Below are positions 16,452 to 25,555 of a stretch of 64,000 bases of DNA, in pieces. Position 1 is the first letter of the stretch, and the number at the start of each line of letters is the position of its first letter. Under the pieces are notes generated by a model, which saw nothing but the letters and a program-made list of their open reading frames with translations, did not search any database and was not told the DNA's origin. The DNA lies in NCBI GenBank assembly GCA_030068525.1, contig JASJOS010000004.1, forward strand, positions 1 to 64,000, in the 5' to 3' direction. This stretch comes from Xanthocytophaga flava. Its GTDB lineage: Bacteria > Bacteroidota > Bacteroidia > Cytophagales > 172606-1. The position numbers were made by a program, and so were the translations under genes.

Positions 16452-18086
16452 ATGGTATCCTATATGACGTTAAAAAACTTTGTACGCCAGAATGGCATTG
16501 TCCTATCAGCAGCCCTTGTTGGGATTCTGATTATACTATCCGCAGTAACGGTCTTTTATAACCGATACATAATGTCTACTACGACCTATGCTCAGAAACT
16601 GTCAGAAGCGATTTTATCGCATTCTATGGAAGTTCAGAACCAGGGCCTGGTAAACTATGATAAAAACCTTCGTGGTTTCGGAATCACAAAAGATGATGGA
16701 TTTATAGGCCATATCGGCTATAATGTAAGCGCTTCACAGCGTGTAGCCGATACACTGGCTAAAATTATTACAGAACAAAAGACGCTTATGCCTGAGTCTA
16801 CAGTTAAGCTGGATTCCTTTCTAACTTCTTTGGCAGAAGTTAAAGGTGTCTTAAAGAATTACCATCAGTTTGGGCAGGGCATGATTGAGATGCTCAAAGT
16901 AGACAGTACAGAGGACTTTAAACGTGCATTGGCGGAAGACAGAGGATCACGTACATGGGGTGCATGGAATAGCCTGCACGTACGACTGGAAACATTTGAA
17001 CATGCGGTTGCACAAAAAGCACAGATGGAATATGATACAGCTGTTAGCCGGAATGCATGGATACAGGTATTACTTCTTATATTGGGACTGCCCACTCTTT
17101 ACTGGATTATCAATATTCTTAAAAGACAAGGTAGAGATCAGCAAGCTCTGCTTAAAAAACTTCAGGAGACCAATCAGCAGTATCTGTTTCATCCAGGTCA
17201 TGAACATAACCGGAATGTGATAGAAGAATCCATGGAAAATCTGAAAAAGGCAGCTGTGTTTATAAAGAAAATTACCGAAGAAGAGGACGCACAATGGGAA
17301 GGATTAAATGACTCAAACCAGGCTCTGAATCAGAATAACCTGGTAGGTGAATTGCAGAAGATGCAAAAACGCATGAAGGAGGTTAAGAAGGAGGATGCAC
17401 AACGTAACTGGACCAATGAAGGCCTGAACTTTATGGGGGAACTGTTACGCAAAGAAACTGATCTGGATACCCTGACAAATGCCATCATCTCAGAACTGGT
17501 TAAATACATTGGAGCCAATCAGGGTGGATTATTTTTGCTGGCAGGAGATGATGACAAACCATATCTGGAGCTAAAGGCCGCTTATGCCTATAACCGGAAA
17601 AAATACCTTCACAGAGAGGTTACCATTGGCGAAGGTCTTGTAGGCCAGGCAGTACTTGAAAAAGACTATATATACCTGACAGATATTCCTCAGGACTACC
17701 TGAAGATTACTTCCGGATTGGGGATGGCGAATCCTACTTGTCTGCTTATTATGCCGATGAAGGTAAATGAGAATGTACAGGGTGTAATCGAGCTTGCCTC
17801 TTTTGAGAAACTGGAAAGTTATAAGATTGCATTTATCGAAAAACTAGCCCAGCAGATGGCATCGACAATTGTATCTGTCAGAACCAATGAACGGACACGG
17901 CAATTACTGGACGATAGTCAGCAACAGGCAGAGGAAATGAAGTCTCAGGAAGAAGAGATGCGTCAGAATATGGAAGAGTTAGCTGCTACCCAGGAAGAAA
18001 TGTTTCGAAAAGAACAGGAATATCTAAACCAGATTCAGGAATTACAGGACGCACTGCGTTCACTACAGGAAAGAGAAGCTGTTTAG
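16452..18086 (+). CDS. Membrane-anchored GAF-domain signalling protein without a kinase domain
   Basis: This 544-aa protein has a transmembrane helix at about 15-36, a helical extracytoplasmic sensor at about 37-198, and a second transmembrane helix at about 200-220. A linker coiled coil and a cytoplasmic GAF domain (about 325-470; note EVTIGEGLVGQAVLEKDYIYLTD, split over the ligand pocket) follow. The tail is a Gln/Glu-rich coiled coil (about 475-540). The architecture is that of a two-helix membrane receptor, but no histidine-kinase, PP2C or cyclase domain follows before the stop. It may signal through a partner. An alternative start lies four codons in. It ends with a strong terminator. 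Confidence 0.75.
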   Translation: MVSYMTLKNFVRQNGIVLSAALVGILIILSAVTVFYNRYIMSTTTYAQKLSEAILSHSMEVQNQGLVNYDKNLRGFGITKDDGFIGHIGYNVSASQRVADTLAKIITEQKTLMPESTVKLDSFLTSLAEVKGVLKNYHQFGQGMIEMLKVDSTEDFKRALAEDRGSRTWGAWNSLHVRLETFEHAVAQKAQMEYDTAVSRNAWIQVLLLILGLPTLYWIINILKRQGRDQQALLKKLQETNQQYLFHPGHEHNRNVIEESMENLKKAAVFIKKITEEEDAQWEGLNDSNQALNQNNLVGELQKMQKRMKEVKKEDAQRNWTNEGLNFMGELLRKETDLDTLTNAIISELVKYIGANQGGLFLLAGDDDKPYLELKAAYAYNRKKYLHREVTIGEGLVGQAVLEKDYIYLTDIPQDYLKITSGLGMANPTCLLIMPMKVNENVQGVIELASFEKLESYKIAFIEKLAQQMASTIVSVRTNERTRQLLDDSQQQAEEMKSQEEEMRQNMEELAATQEEMFRKEQEYLNQIQELQDALRSLQEREAV

Positions 18087-18109
18087 TATATCTCATATTC
18101 AGATCTTAT

Positions 18110-18152
18110 CAGGTCCTACACTTTTGCAAAGAGTGTAGGACCTGTTGTTTTA
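18110..18152 (+). terminator. Terminator after the GAF gene (CTACACT-stem family)
   Basis: A perfect 13-bp stem CAGGTCCTACACT/AGTGTAGGACCTG (18110-18122 with 18132-18144) is followed by TTGTTTTA. It may also serve dinB, which converges from the other side and ends at 18169. Confidence 0.85.
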
Positions 18153-18168
18153 TCGCGTTACGTAACCA

Positions 18169-19251
18169 TTATGAAAACAACCAAAGCTGGCCTGATTTAT
18201 CGGCTTGTAATGAGTCGGAAGAGGTATCTTCAAAGTTGGAGATAGAGATTCCCAGCAATCGTATCGGTTTGGATTCAGGGTCTGTCTTTTCCAGGAGTTG
18301 TAACGCAGTTGCCTGAATGGTTGACACATCCACAAACGGTACGGCAAAAGACTGGCTCCGGGTAATCTGAGAGAAGTCGTTATATTTAACTTTTAGGGTT
18401 AGGGTTCTTCCTTTGGCATTGCTTCGTTGCAGACGTTCTATCAATTTCTGGCTGATAGAATACAGTTCAGCCTCCATCTGTACCAGTAGAGTCAAATCCT
18501 CAGGAAAAGTATCTTCTACACCTAATGATTTGCGTTCACGAAAGGGCTGTACAGGCCTTTCGTCAATGCCACGTACAATTCTATAATAAAACGACCCCAT
18601 CTTGCCAAAGATCCGGATTAGCTCCACTTCTGATAGCTTCTTCAGATCAGCCCCTGTATGTAAATGCATACCCTTCATTTTACGGGCAGTCACCTCTCCT
18701 ACCCCAAAAAACTTCTCCACAGGTAGTTTTTCCATAAAAGTCTCAATCCGGGAAGGACCAATAAATGTAATTCCATTAGGTTTCTGCATACCTGAGGCAA
18801 TCTTAGCCACAAACTTATTTACCGAAACCCCAGCTGATGCAGTTAGTTGCAGTTCGCTCAAAATAGCTGCTCGAATTTGTTCCGCAATTTCCATAGCAGA
18901 ACCTATCTGCAACTTATCAGCAGTTACATCCAGATACGCTTCATCCAGTGAAAGGGGTTCTATCAAATCGGTATAACGACTGAATATTTCCCGTATTTGC
19001 AGAGAAACAGTTTTGTATACATCAAACCGGGGATATACAAAGATGGCATGGGGACAAAGCTGACGGGCTTTGCTAGCAGACATAGCAGAATGCACCCCAT
19101 ATCGCCGAGCCTCATAGCTGGCAGTAGCGACAACACCTCTTCCTTCCGGAGAGCCTCCTACAATTACAGGCTTATTCCGATACTGCGGAAAGTCTCGTTG
19201 CTCAACAGAAGCATAGAAGGCATCCATATCTATATGTATAATCTTCCGCAT
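18169..19251 (-). CDS. dinB: DNA polymerase IV (Y-family translesion polymerase)
   Basis: This 360-aa protein extends primers past damaged bases with low fidelity. The catalytic metal site is visible: IHIDMDAFYASVEQRD at the N-terminus (Asp7 region) and PLSLDEAYLDVT near residue 100 (SLDEAYLD, the second acidic pair). A steric-gate aromatic (FYAS) and RRYGVHSAMS are also typical. The C-terminal part contains the little-finger domain. Length matches DinB. The last residues QLWLFS resemble the clamp-binding peptide (QL-x-LF) used to bind DnaN. No LexA box was recognised upstream. Confidence 0.95.
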   Translation of the reverse strand: MRKIIHIDMDAFYASVEQRDFPQYRNKPVIVGGSPEGRGVVATASYEARRYGVHSAMSASKARQLCPHAIFVYPRFDVYKTVSLQIREIFSRYTDLIEPLSLDEAYLDVTADKLQIGSAMEIAEQIRAAILSELQLTASAGVSVNKFVAKIASGMQKPNGITFIGPSRIETFMEKLPVEKFFGVGEVTARKMKGMHLHTGADLKKLSEVELIRIFGKMGSFYYRIVRGIDERPVQPFRERKSLGVEDTFPEDLTLLVQMEAELYSISQKLIERLQRSNAKGRTLTLKVKYNDFSQITRSQSFAVPFVDVSTIQATALQLLEKTDPESKPIRLLGISISNFEDTSSDSLQADKSGQLWLFS

Positions 19252-20027
19252 AGCAGCTGGTTAATATATCACTGTATTCCTCTGTCAACTTAAAAAATAC
19301 TTACTCACAAAAATAGCGAATAAACCTTGTGTCCTAGCAGCACCTATTATTCTTTAGTACCAAGTTTGTAGCGACTTTCTTACAGTTTTTCATTAATAAA
19401 CTACTGATTTGTAAATAAGAGATCTTGTACAAAAAAACAGAATACAGTTTTATTTACCATTTTGTAAAATCTCATTCTAGCACAATGGAAAGGCACTATA
19501 GAGTCTTGTTGTCTAATCCATACCATTTTCAGAAACCACCTCTGACTTTACTATGTAATAATTCATACCAAATCAGGTAAAGTTGTTAAAAAAGAGTATT
19601 ATCTCTCTTCGTAAGAGCACAGAGTATGTATTCATAAATTCTCTGTATTGAAGTATATTTTACCACTTGCCAACATAAAACTTCCATTTCAACAAAACAC
19701 TTTCAAGGTTTTTGTGTTATACTTTACATCAAAACCATTGGATCTATCAGCTTTCCATTCACTGCGAGTCATTGGATAGTATAACAAAACAAGTATTTAT
19801 TTTTACAATGTTTAGCTCCGCTATCTCTAGTCTGATAAGTAATAAAATATATCTTTTTATCTATATAGTTCACCTTTATATTCGCATATTGTATTAGTGT
19901 AAACATTGATTTTCAGCAGGCTATAGTCTAACTACAGAAATTCTACCAAAAAGCAAATTACAACATTCTGGTTACTAAAGATAGTACAATCTTACTGAGG
20001 GGAGTGACCATACCCATACCCACATCA
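19252..20027. other. Long AT-rich intergenic region between dinB and the TPR gene
   Basis: About 776 bp. It has one hydrophobic 61-codon open frame (19712-19897), which lacks any recognisable feature and is probably chance. No repeat family or stable hairpin was identified. It contains the promoters of both divergent genes. Confidence 0.35.
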
Positions 20028-21569
20028 ATGAAGCATTTCTACCTTCTATTTATATTCATCTATCTGTCAGGATATGCCCAGATACTATCACAGGATAGTT
20101 TGAAACAGGAATTTCTCCATACAAAAGCCCATCAATACGAAACCTTTTTTGAAACGTTGGATGCACGCCTCACTCAACTTCCGATGAAAGAGGCATTGTC
20201 AATTGTACGAATCCTACAAAATGCTGGCAATTCGGATAATCCGGAAAAACTACAACATTATATCACTCAATCGTTGTTTCGTATTCATTATCAACAAAAA
20301 AACTATCTCCTGGCAGATAGTTTGCTGCAAAAAGATCTGATTCATACAAAAAAATACCATCTTATATCCGAACACGCAGAAACACTCCTAAACCTGGGAA
20401 TGGTTTATAATACGCTCTATAAATATTCAGAGGCAACCCAATACATGCAACAAGCCTATCATCAGTTCTCTAGCCAGAATAAAAAAGCAAGAGCTGCTAC
20501 AGCTCTGTATGAGTTAGGCAACCTGTGTCTCAAAATGCCAGAGCGAGATTGTGAAGAATATTTTCAGAAAGCACTGGCGTTGGGAGGTGATTCATTAAAG
20601 AGAGTATATCACATCAGCAGTCTCAATACACTCGGATTAATCCAGAGTGGTAATAAACGATATTCTCAATCACTTTCTTATTATCAGAAGGCCCTTGATC
20701 TAGCCGCTGCTACACATGATTCGGCCTGGATGGGTATAGTCAGAGGGAACATAGGGTTTGTATTACTTCAGACAGGCAGAGAGGATGAAGCCTTAGCTTA
20801 TCTGCTGGAAGATATGGAGAGTGGTCTACAGCATAACGAGCTTTTATCAGCAGCTGCTGCTGCTGTGTCTATCAGTAAAATCTATCGGGACAAGAATCAA
20901 CCAGACCTGGCAAAGAAATACTTGCTTCAGGGTATCGAACTTACCCAAAAAGTTGGCTTTCTGCCCGTACTCAAGCCTATGTATAAGGAACTAGCCTCTA
21001 TCTATGAACAGGAAAAGGAGTATACAGAGGCTATAAAATACCTTCATCTGCAAATTCAGTTAAACGATTCGCTAGCCAAAAAGAGAAGAGAAATAGATGT
21101 TATCAAGATGCAATCTTCCTTTGATCTGCAGAAAAAAGAGAATGAAGTAAAAAACCTGACAGAAGAAAATGCACGACAGAAGCATCTTACAGTAATTGTC
21201 ATCACCGGACTTACATTATGCCTTCTGCTGGTCATTTTAACATTACGAATCCGACAGAAAATCAAAATAAACCAACTACTGATCAGACAAAAAACAGATC
21301 TGGAAAACGAAGTTAACAATCGCACACACACCTTGCTGGAATATAATCACCAGCTCAAAGAGTTTTCCTTTATGACAGCTCATAACCTGCGCCGGCCTGT
21401 AGCTATGATATTAGGTTTGGGTCAGGTACTTCGACTACCAGATAATAAACCAGATGAAGAAAGGCTATATATCGAAAAGCTTATAGATACAACAAATGAA
21501 CTGGATCTTGTACTAAAACAGATGAATGGCCTTCTCGAAAAGAAACAAGACTCAGTGATTGACAACTAA
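20028..21569 (+). CDS. TPR membrane protein with a DHp-like histidine segment but no ATPase domain
   Basis: This 513-aa protein starts with a signal peptide (MKHFYLLFIFIYLSGYAQ). An upstream in-frame GTG at 20004 is less likely. Residues about 70-345 form several tetratricopeptide repeats (for example YSQSLSYYQKALDLAAATHD). A coiled coil, a transmembrane helix (about 387-407, TVIVITGLTLCLLLVIL) and a second coiled coil follow. The C-terminus holds AHNLRRPVAMILGL, the dimerisation/histidine-phosphotransfer box of histidine kinases. The stop comes about 65 residues later, with no N- or G-box in any frame downstream. Either the kinase was truncated long ago or the protein is a natural phosphoacceptor. 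A perfect terminator follows. Confidence 0.75.
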   Translation: MKHFYLLFIFIYLSGYAQILSQDSLKQEFLHTKAHQYETFFETLDARLTQLPMKEALSIVRILQNAGNSDNPEKLQHYITQSLFRIHYQQKNYLLADSLLQKDLIHTKKYHLISEHAETLLNLGMVYNTLYKYSEATQYMQQAYHQFSSQNKKARAATALYELGNLCLKMPERDCEEYFQKALALGGDSLKRVYHISSLNTLGLIQSGNKRYSQSLSYYQKALDLAAATHDSAWMGIVRGNIGFVLLQTGREDEALAYLLEDMESGLQHNELLSAAAAAVSISKIYRDKNQPDLAKKYLLQGIELTQKVGFLPVLKPMYKELASIYEQEKEYTEAIKYLHLQIQLNDSLAKKRREIDVIKMQSSFDLQKKENEVKNLTEENARQKHLTVIVITGLTLCLLLVILTLRIRQKIKINQLLIRQKTDLENEVNNRTHTLLEYNHQLKEFSFMTAHNLRRPVAMILGLGQVLRLPDNKPDEERLYIEKLIDTTNELDLVLKQMNGLLEKKQDSVIDN

Positions 21570-22238
21570 TCGATCCAGTGTGCTTACATATTTCCTGGCT
21601 GGCAGTAGTACTACCGATCTGCTATCCCCAAAACAAAAATTCTCCGAAAGATGCTTTCGGAGAATTTTAGTAACAAACCACTTACAACCTAAATTCGTAT
21701 TTTTATATTTTTATCAGACGTTGTGTCTGAGGATATATCTGCTTGACTTACAATACAAAGATACTACATTCATACCCCCTTTGTAAAGTCATAATTCATT
21801 CATTACCATACACATATGCTTTCCTGCCAGATTTTTGAAACAAAAACATTCTATACCTTAAAATACTGATAAATAAGCAGATATAGACTTTTTTTGAATA
21901 AAAGAGAATAGTCGAAATTCAAAAAAGACTGCAGCGTACTGCATTCTGACAACATATCTTACATTCCCAATTTTATATTGTTATACTTTTACACTTTATA
22001 ACAGGTCACTTTCTCTAAAAAATACAACCGGCAAACCTTGCATAAAGAACTGATTGTCTTACAAGTAGTAGCAGGTTTCATTATGTCTTTTCCAACAAAC
22101 AGTCAATTAGTTTTCTTCAACTAATCAATTATCCTACTATTATCAAAAATAAAAGACAGGTTGGCTCCGAAGATTTCTTTATTACACTGACTGAGAGTTT
22201 AATTAATCAATAATTATTATAAGCTTCAGTATTTCAAT
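21570..22238. other. Intergenic region after the TPR gene
   Basis: About 669 bp. Apart from the terminator at 21636-21672 I see only AT-rich DNA with no gene, repeat family or strong structure. It separates two transcription units that converge. Confidence 0.35.
21636..21672 (+). terminator. Rho-independent terminator after the TPR gene
   Basis: A perfect 15-bp stem AAAATTCTCCGAAAG/CTTTCGGAGAATTTT (21636-21650 with 21654-21668) has a 3-nt loop ATG. Its A-rich and T-rich flanks could let it act in both directions. Confidence 0.85.
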
Positions 22239-22874
22239 TCAATACTTTTTAACCTTTCCTCTTTTTAGAAAAGCATTTTTTAATGAATCTATACCCAGTT
22301 CTAGTTTAAAATACATACCATTTGTAGAATCCGAAGAATCATAAGTATAGTATTGGCTAAATGCCAATATATCTACTGCAATTTGTCTTGTGTTTCCAGA
22401 TTTTCTAGCTCTATAGGTTGTACAATAAGGCAGATAGAACGTTCTACTTGTATTTGGTTTTAATACATATCTGGTTGTTGTTTTTTTGATAGAACTACTA
22501 AAAGGTTCAAGGAATTCCATAGCATCAAATTTTGACGTACCTCTCTCATGAACCATAGAGATATGATATAAAAATAAGCTATCATGTGTCCAAATAAAGA
22601 AAGGAAGAGTACTATCATTGTGAATGGTAAATAAGGCATACTTATCAAACTTAGCTCTCAGAAAAGGATAACCCATTTGTAGTGTATCTCCTATTTTATC
22701 TCTGAATCGATCTAAAAGATCTTCCATCTCGCTATTTGGAACATTTTCAAGAGACACAGAAAAACCTCCACCTAGAGAAATGAACGCAGGTTTTTGTTCC
22801 TGATTAGATTTACAACCTAACAGACAAAGGTACGTTGTGACTAAAAAGACAAATAGTATTGATGATTTAACCAT
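22239..22874 (-). CDS. Lipoprotein of unknown function, paralogue 1
   Basis: This 211-aa lipoprotein starts at 22874, giving MVKSSILFVFLVTTYLCLLGC with lipidated Cys21; the longer frame adds 19 residues before the signal. The mature protein is beta-rich. Several stretches match the next gene (23095-23694): GFSVSLENV, then FDKYALFTIHNDSTLPFF, then RYVLKPNTSRTFYLPY, and LELGIDSL near the end. I recognise no family. The two genes are tandem on the same strand, with a 220-bp gap. The conserved Pro-Tyr and Asp-Lys-Tyr positions may be functional. Confidence 0.7.
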   Translation of the reverse strand: MVKSSILFVFLVTTYLCLLGCKSNQEQKPAFISLGGGFSVSLENVPNSEMEDLLDRFRDKIGDTLQMGYPFLRAKFDKYALFTIHNDSTLPFFIWTHDSLFLYHISMVHERGTSKFDAMEFLEPFSSSIKKTTTRYVLKPNTSRTFYLPYCTTYRARKSGNTRQIAVDILAFSQYYTYDSSDSTNGMYFKLELGIDSLKNAFLKRGKVKKY

Positions 22875-23094
22875 ATTACACAATTTAAATACATTGCCAG
22901 ACTCTCCAATACTATTAAACTCTTTCCTCAAGGTATTTATAGCTGTTCATTTGCTGGATGCTACTTCAAGTAGAAGAACCTATAAGCCTACTTATTCAAA
23001 TTGGAGATTAACAAGGGTAAGCACTACACATTTTGGCCCTAAGTATTATACAAATAAACACCTCTCTAATTTTGCAAAGAAAGGGTATTTTAAA

Positions 23095-23694
23095 CTAATC
23101 TCTTCTATCTATTGCTTTGCATTTTTTGAGCCTGACATTACCAACTGAATCAATATTAAGTATCAATTGTAAACTACTTTCTATTGGATTTATGGTATTC
23201 CTTTCCTTAAAAGAATACCCAACATAAATATTACCATTATCAATTCGAAGTGGAATCTTGCCGCGTTTGTTAAAAAGATAGGTATAGGGCAAATAAAATT
23301 GTTTCATCATTCCTGGTTTGATCTCATAAGTCGTTGGTTGTTTGGATGGGATAAAGAATGAATCCATATATTCAATAATCCCTTTAGTTGTATCAGCAGG
23401 ATGTAATAAGAATTTATGGTAAGTCAATATAGAGTTATACACATTTATAAAAAAAGAATGGCTACTATCATTTCTTATCCATAAACTAGCATATTTATCA
23501 TACTTTTTATTCGCATCATTAAACACATCTGCTGCAAGCTCTTTTCTAAATTTTTCAAAATCAGCATCATCAATATTTTCCAATGCAACTGAAAAATGCC
23601 CTCTTGTATCTATAAAATCAGGGGAGTCTTCCTTTTGAAAATCGCACCCTAGCACTAATATGATGAATAAAATACCAGTAATTGTTTTGCACAT
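23095..23694 (-). CDS. Lipoprotein of unknown function, paralogue 2
   Basis: This 199-aa lipoprotein begins MCKTITGILFIILVLGC, with Cys17 in a standard lipobox. It shares a scaffold with the neighbouring lipoprotein: HFSVALENI, then YDKYASLWIRNDSSHSFF, then TYEIKPGMMKQFYLPY, and LILNIDSV. The similarity is clear but divergent, so the duplication is not recent. Function is unknown. It probably resides on the periplasmic face of the inner or outer membrane. It precedes paralogue 1 in the direction of transcription and follows the gene at 23726 by 31 bp, so the three could form an operon. Confidence 0.7.
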   Translation of the reverse strand: MCKTITGILFIILVLGCDFQKEDSPDFIDTRGHFSVALENIDDADFEKFRKELAADVFNDANKKYDKYASLWIRNDSSHSFFINVYNSILTYHKFLLHPADTTKGIIEYMDSFFIPSKQPTTYEIKPGMMKQFYLPYTYLFNKRGKIPLRIDNGNIYVGYSFKERNTINPIESSLQLILNIDSVGNVRLKKCKAIDRRD

Positions 23695-23725
23695 ACTCTA
23701 TTTCCAGTTAGAATTTCGCCAATAA

Positions 23726-24340
23726 TCACCTTATGGATGCAGATTCGTAGCTATTTTCCATATCCGGATCGAAGATATTATTGGCAACAAAGCGTTCGCA
23801 AAAACGAAGATAGTACTGTTGCGTATCAGGTGCATAGATACTTTTGTACTCGATCTCAATAATCAGCGATTCCAGATGATGTGCAGTGACAGAGTTGAAA
23901 AATGAGGTATTGTGTGTGCTGGCGCTATCCGAGGCAGGTTGTAATAGTTGCCCATCAGTACCCAAAAGAAACAGCGATTGGTTCTCGCCAATGACATAGT
24001 TTGGTTCCAGTACTGTAAGATCCTGAAAGGTATAGGGAGCTAAAGAGCTTTCGTAGGTGGGTATCCAGGAGGTATCTGGTTTGTGGGCTTTCCAGGCACT
24101 TTCATCCTTATAGTACCGAAACGACTGGATCAGAGCTGGACCAAGACCCACATTCTTCAATACAATGCCTTTATGGGGTTCACTATCTTTTTTCAGAAAT
24201 TCGATAACCAGCAAAGGCCTATACTCAGCAATCTGGATGTCCTTTTGCTGGCTACAGGAAACGACCAAAGCCAGGATGGAAACAAATAAGGCGGCAAGAT
24301 CAACGATGTGTTCCTGGAGTTGCACTTTTAACTTTTTCAT
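23726..24340 (-). CDS. Hypothetical membrane-anchored protein, 204 aa
   Basis: No family was recognised. A single hydrophobic segment at about 13-30 (VDLAALFVSILALVVSC) ends in a cysteine, so the protein is either a single-pass inner-membrane protein or a lipoprotein with an unusually long n-region. The rest is a soluble beta-rich domain (RPLLVIEFLKKDSEPHKGIV) facing the periplasm. It lies 31 bp upstream of the paralogous lipoproteins on the same strand, so a common transcript is plausible. Confidence 0.6.
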   Translation of the reverse strand: MKKLKVQLQEHIVDLAALFVSILALVVSCSQQKDIQIAEYRPLLVIEFLKKDSEPHKGIVLKNVGLGPALIQSFRYYKDESAWKAHKPDTSWIPTYESSLAPYTFQDLTVLEPNYVIGENQSLFLLGTDGQLLQPASDSASTHNTSFFNSVTAHHLESLIIEIEYKSIYAPDTQQYYLRFCERFVANNIFDPDMENSYESASIR

Positions 24341-24481
24341 TCGACTAATTTATCAATTTTATATAAATGGATTGATTTATGGCCTATATATTATACTGCA
24401 CGTTGATAAGTTGATTAAAAATACAGCAATAGTTAAGTCAAATCCTTTATAAACAAATCGCAGAAGTAGTCAGACATTGCC

Positions 24482-24526
24482 AAGCACCTCTGATTGACAA
24501 AATAGTATTCAGAGGGGCTTTATTTT
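24482..24526 (+). terminator. Terminator-like hairpin with no upstream + strand gene
   Basis: The 12-bp arms AAGCACCTCTGA and TCAGAGGGGCTT (24482-24493 with 24509-24520) have one mismatch and a 15-nt loop, and are followed by TATTTTA. No gene ends before it on the + strand, so it may be a leader attenuator for the TonB-domain gene or a leftover of a lost gene. Confidence 0.5.
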
Positions 24527-24607
24527 ATGGAATTTGGGAAAGGAGTGCATCTAGTTGACAAACCTTTTCATTGTGTGGCTCTAAAATTCCGCCTAAAATC
24601 AACTAGT

Positions 24608-25038
24608 ATGAAACCTGTTTTTTTGCTGATTTGTATGCTTTTGAGTGTATCTCTTGTGTTTGGACAACTTGAGAAAGAGACGAATAGTGAAGGACAAAAG
24701 TCAAACGACTCATATGGACCTATAGATGAAATGCCTGAATTCTGGGGTGGACAAAAAGCATTACACAAGTTTATAAGTTCTACTCTTCGTTATCCTGAAA
24801 AAGCCCTTAAAAATAAGGTTTCTGGTGTGGTCTACGTGTCTTTTATGGTTAAGTCCAGTGGGTATATTGAAAAAATATTGCGATTAGCAAAGGGTTTGAC
24901 CAAGATTGTGATCAAGAAGCCATTCGTATACTAAAAGCTATGCCCCGCTGGAAACCAGGCCATAGCTGGCAAACAGGTGAGCCTACAGATATGTATCATA
25001 GCATACCAATTCGATTTACCCTACCTGAACAAAAATAG
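24608..25038 (+). pseudogene. TonB C-terminal-domain secreted protein, frameshifted
   Basis: The frame from ATG 24608 encodes a signal peptide (MKPVFLLICMLLSVSLVFGQ) and the first half of a TonB C-terminal domain (FWGGQKALHKFISSTLRYPE, then GVVYVSFMV). It runs off-frame at about 24893 and stops at 24934. The -1 frame continues the domain without a gap: GFDQDCDQEAIRILKAMP, then RWKPG, and ends with IRFTLPEQK and TAG at 25036-25038. One missing T in the GGGTTTGAC run would restore everything. The sequence AAAGGGT in that place fits the shape of a -1 slippery heptamer, so programmed frameshifting is a remote alternative. A sequencing error is also possible. Confidence 0.75.
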
Positions 25039-25288
25039 CATTGCCCATGACACAAAACTTGCCTGCTAAAGAGTGTCTTGTATTTGTACCAATTGTATCT
25101 AAGTATCAGGCGTTTTGATTTTGTGTGTTTCTTGAGCGGCTGCTGATGGCCTCAATTGTCGCTTCAGGTCAGTATAGTAAGCCACAAAAGTAATAATGAT
25201 CCTTGATCCTTCATTATCTCTGATTCAGTAGCAGTTCAAAAAAACTTTTATTATTGGATCTGAGACTATGTTGTGCAAAATGTTGGAC

Positions 25289-25328
25289 AACAAAAAAGGG
25301 TTATAACTTTTTCAAGTCATAACCCTTT
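25289..25328 (-). terminator. Terminator of the tRNA-Thr transcript
   Basis: On the minus strand, just after the tRNA, a 10-bp stem AAAGGGTTAT/ATAACCCTTT (25319-25328 with 25295-25304) is followed by a T run. Confidence 0.8.
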
Positions 25329-25338
25329 GATTATTAGG

Positions 25339-25411
<73 letters not shown>

Positions 25412-25555
25412 TTTCCTTATTTGTTTTATTTACTTCGTCCGTGTACCGGATTTGTGATGCAAAAGTAGTCGTTTGAGTAATATGAGTCAAGAGTCGATTC
25501 AAAAAAAATTATAAAAAATTTTCAAATTTTTCTCAACTTATTCATTCACAAAGCA

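Noticed and set aside
19712..19897. Short hydrophobic open frame in the dinB-TPR gap
   Set aside because: A 61-codon AT-rich frame with no start context or motif; hydrophobicity is expected from base composition.
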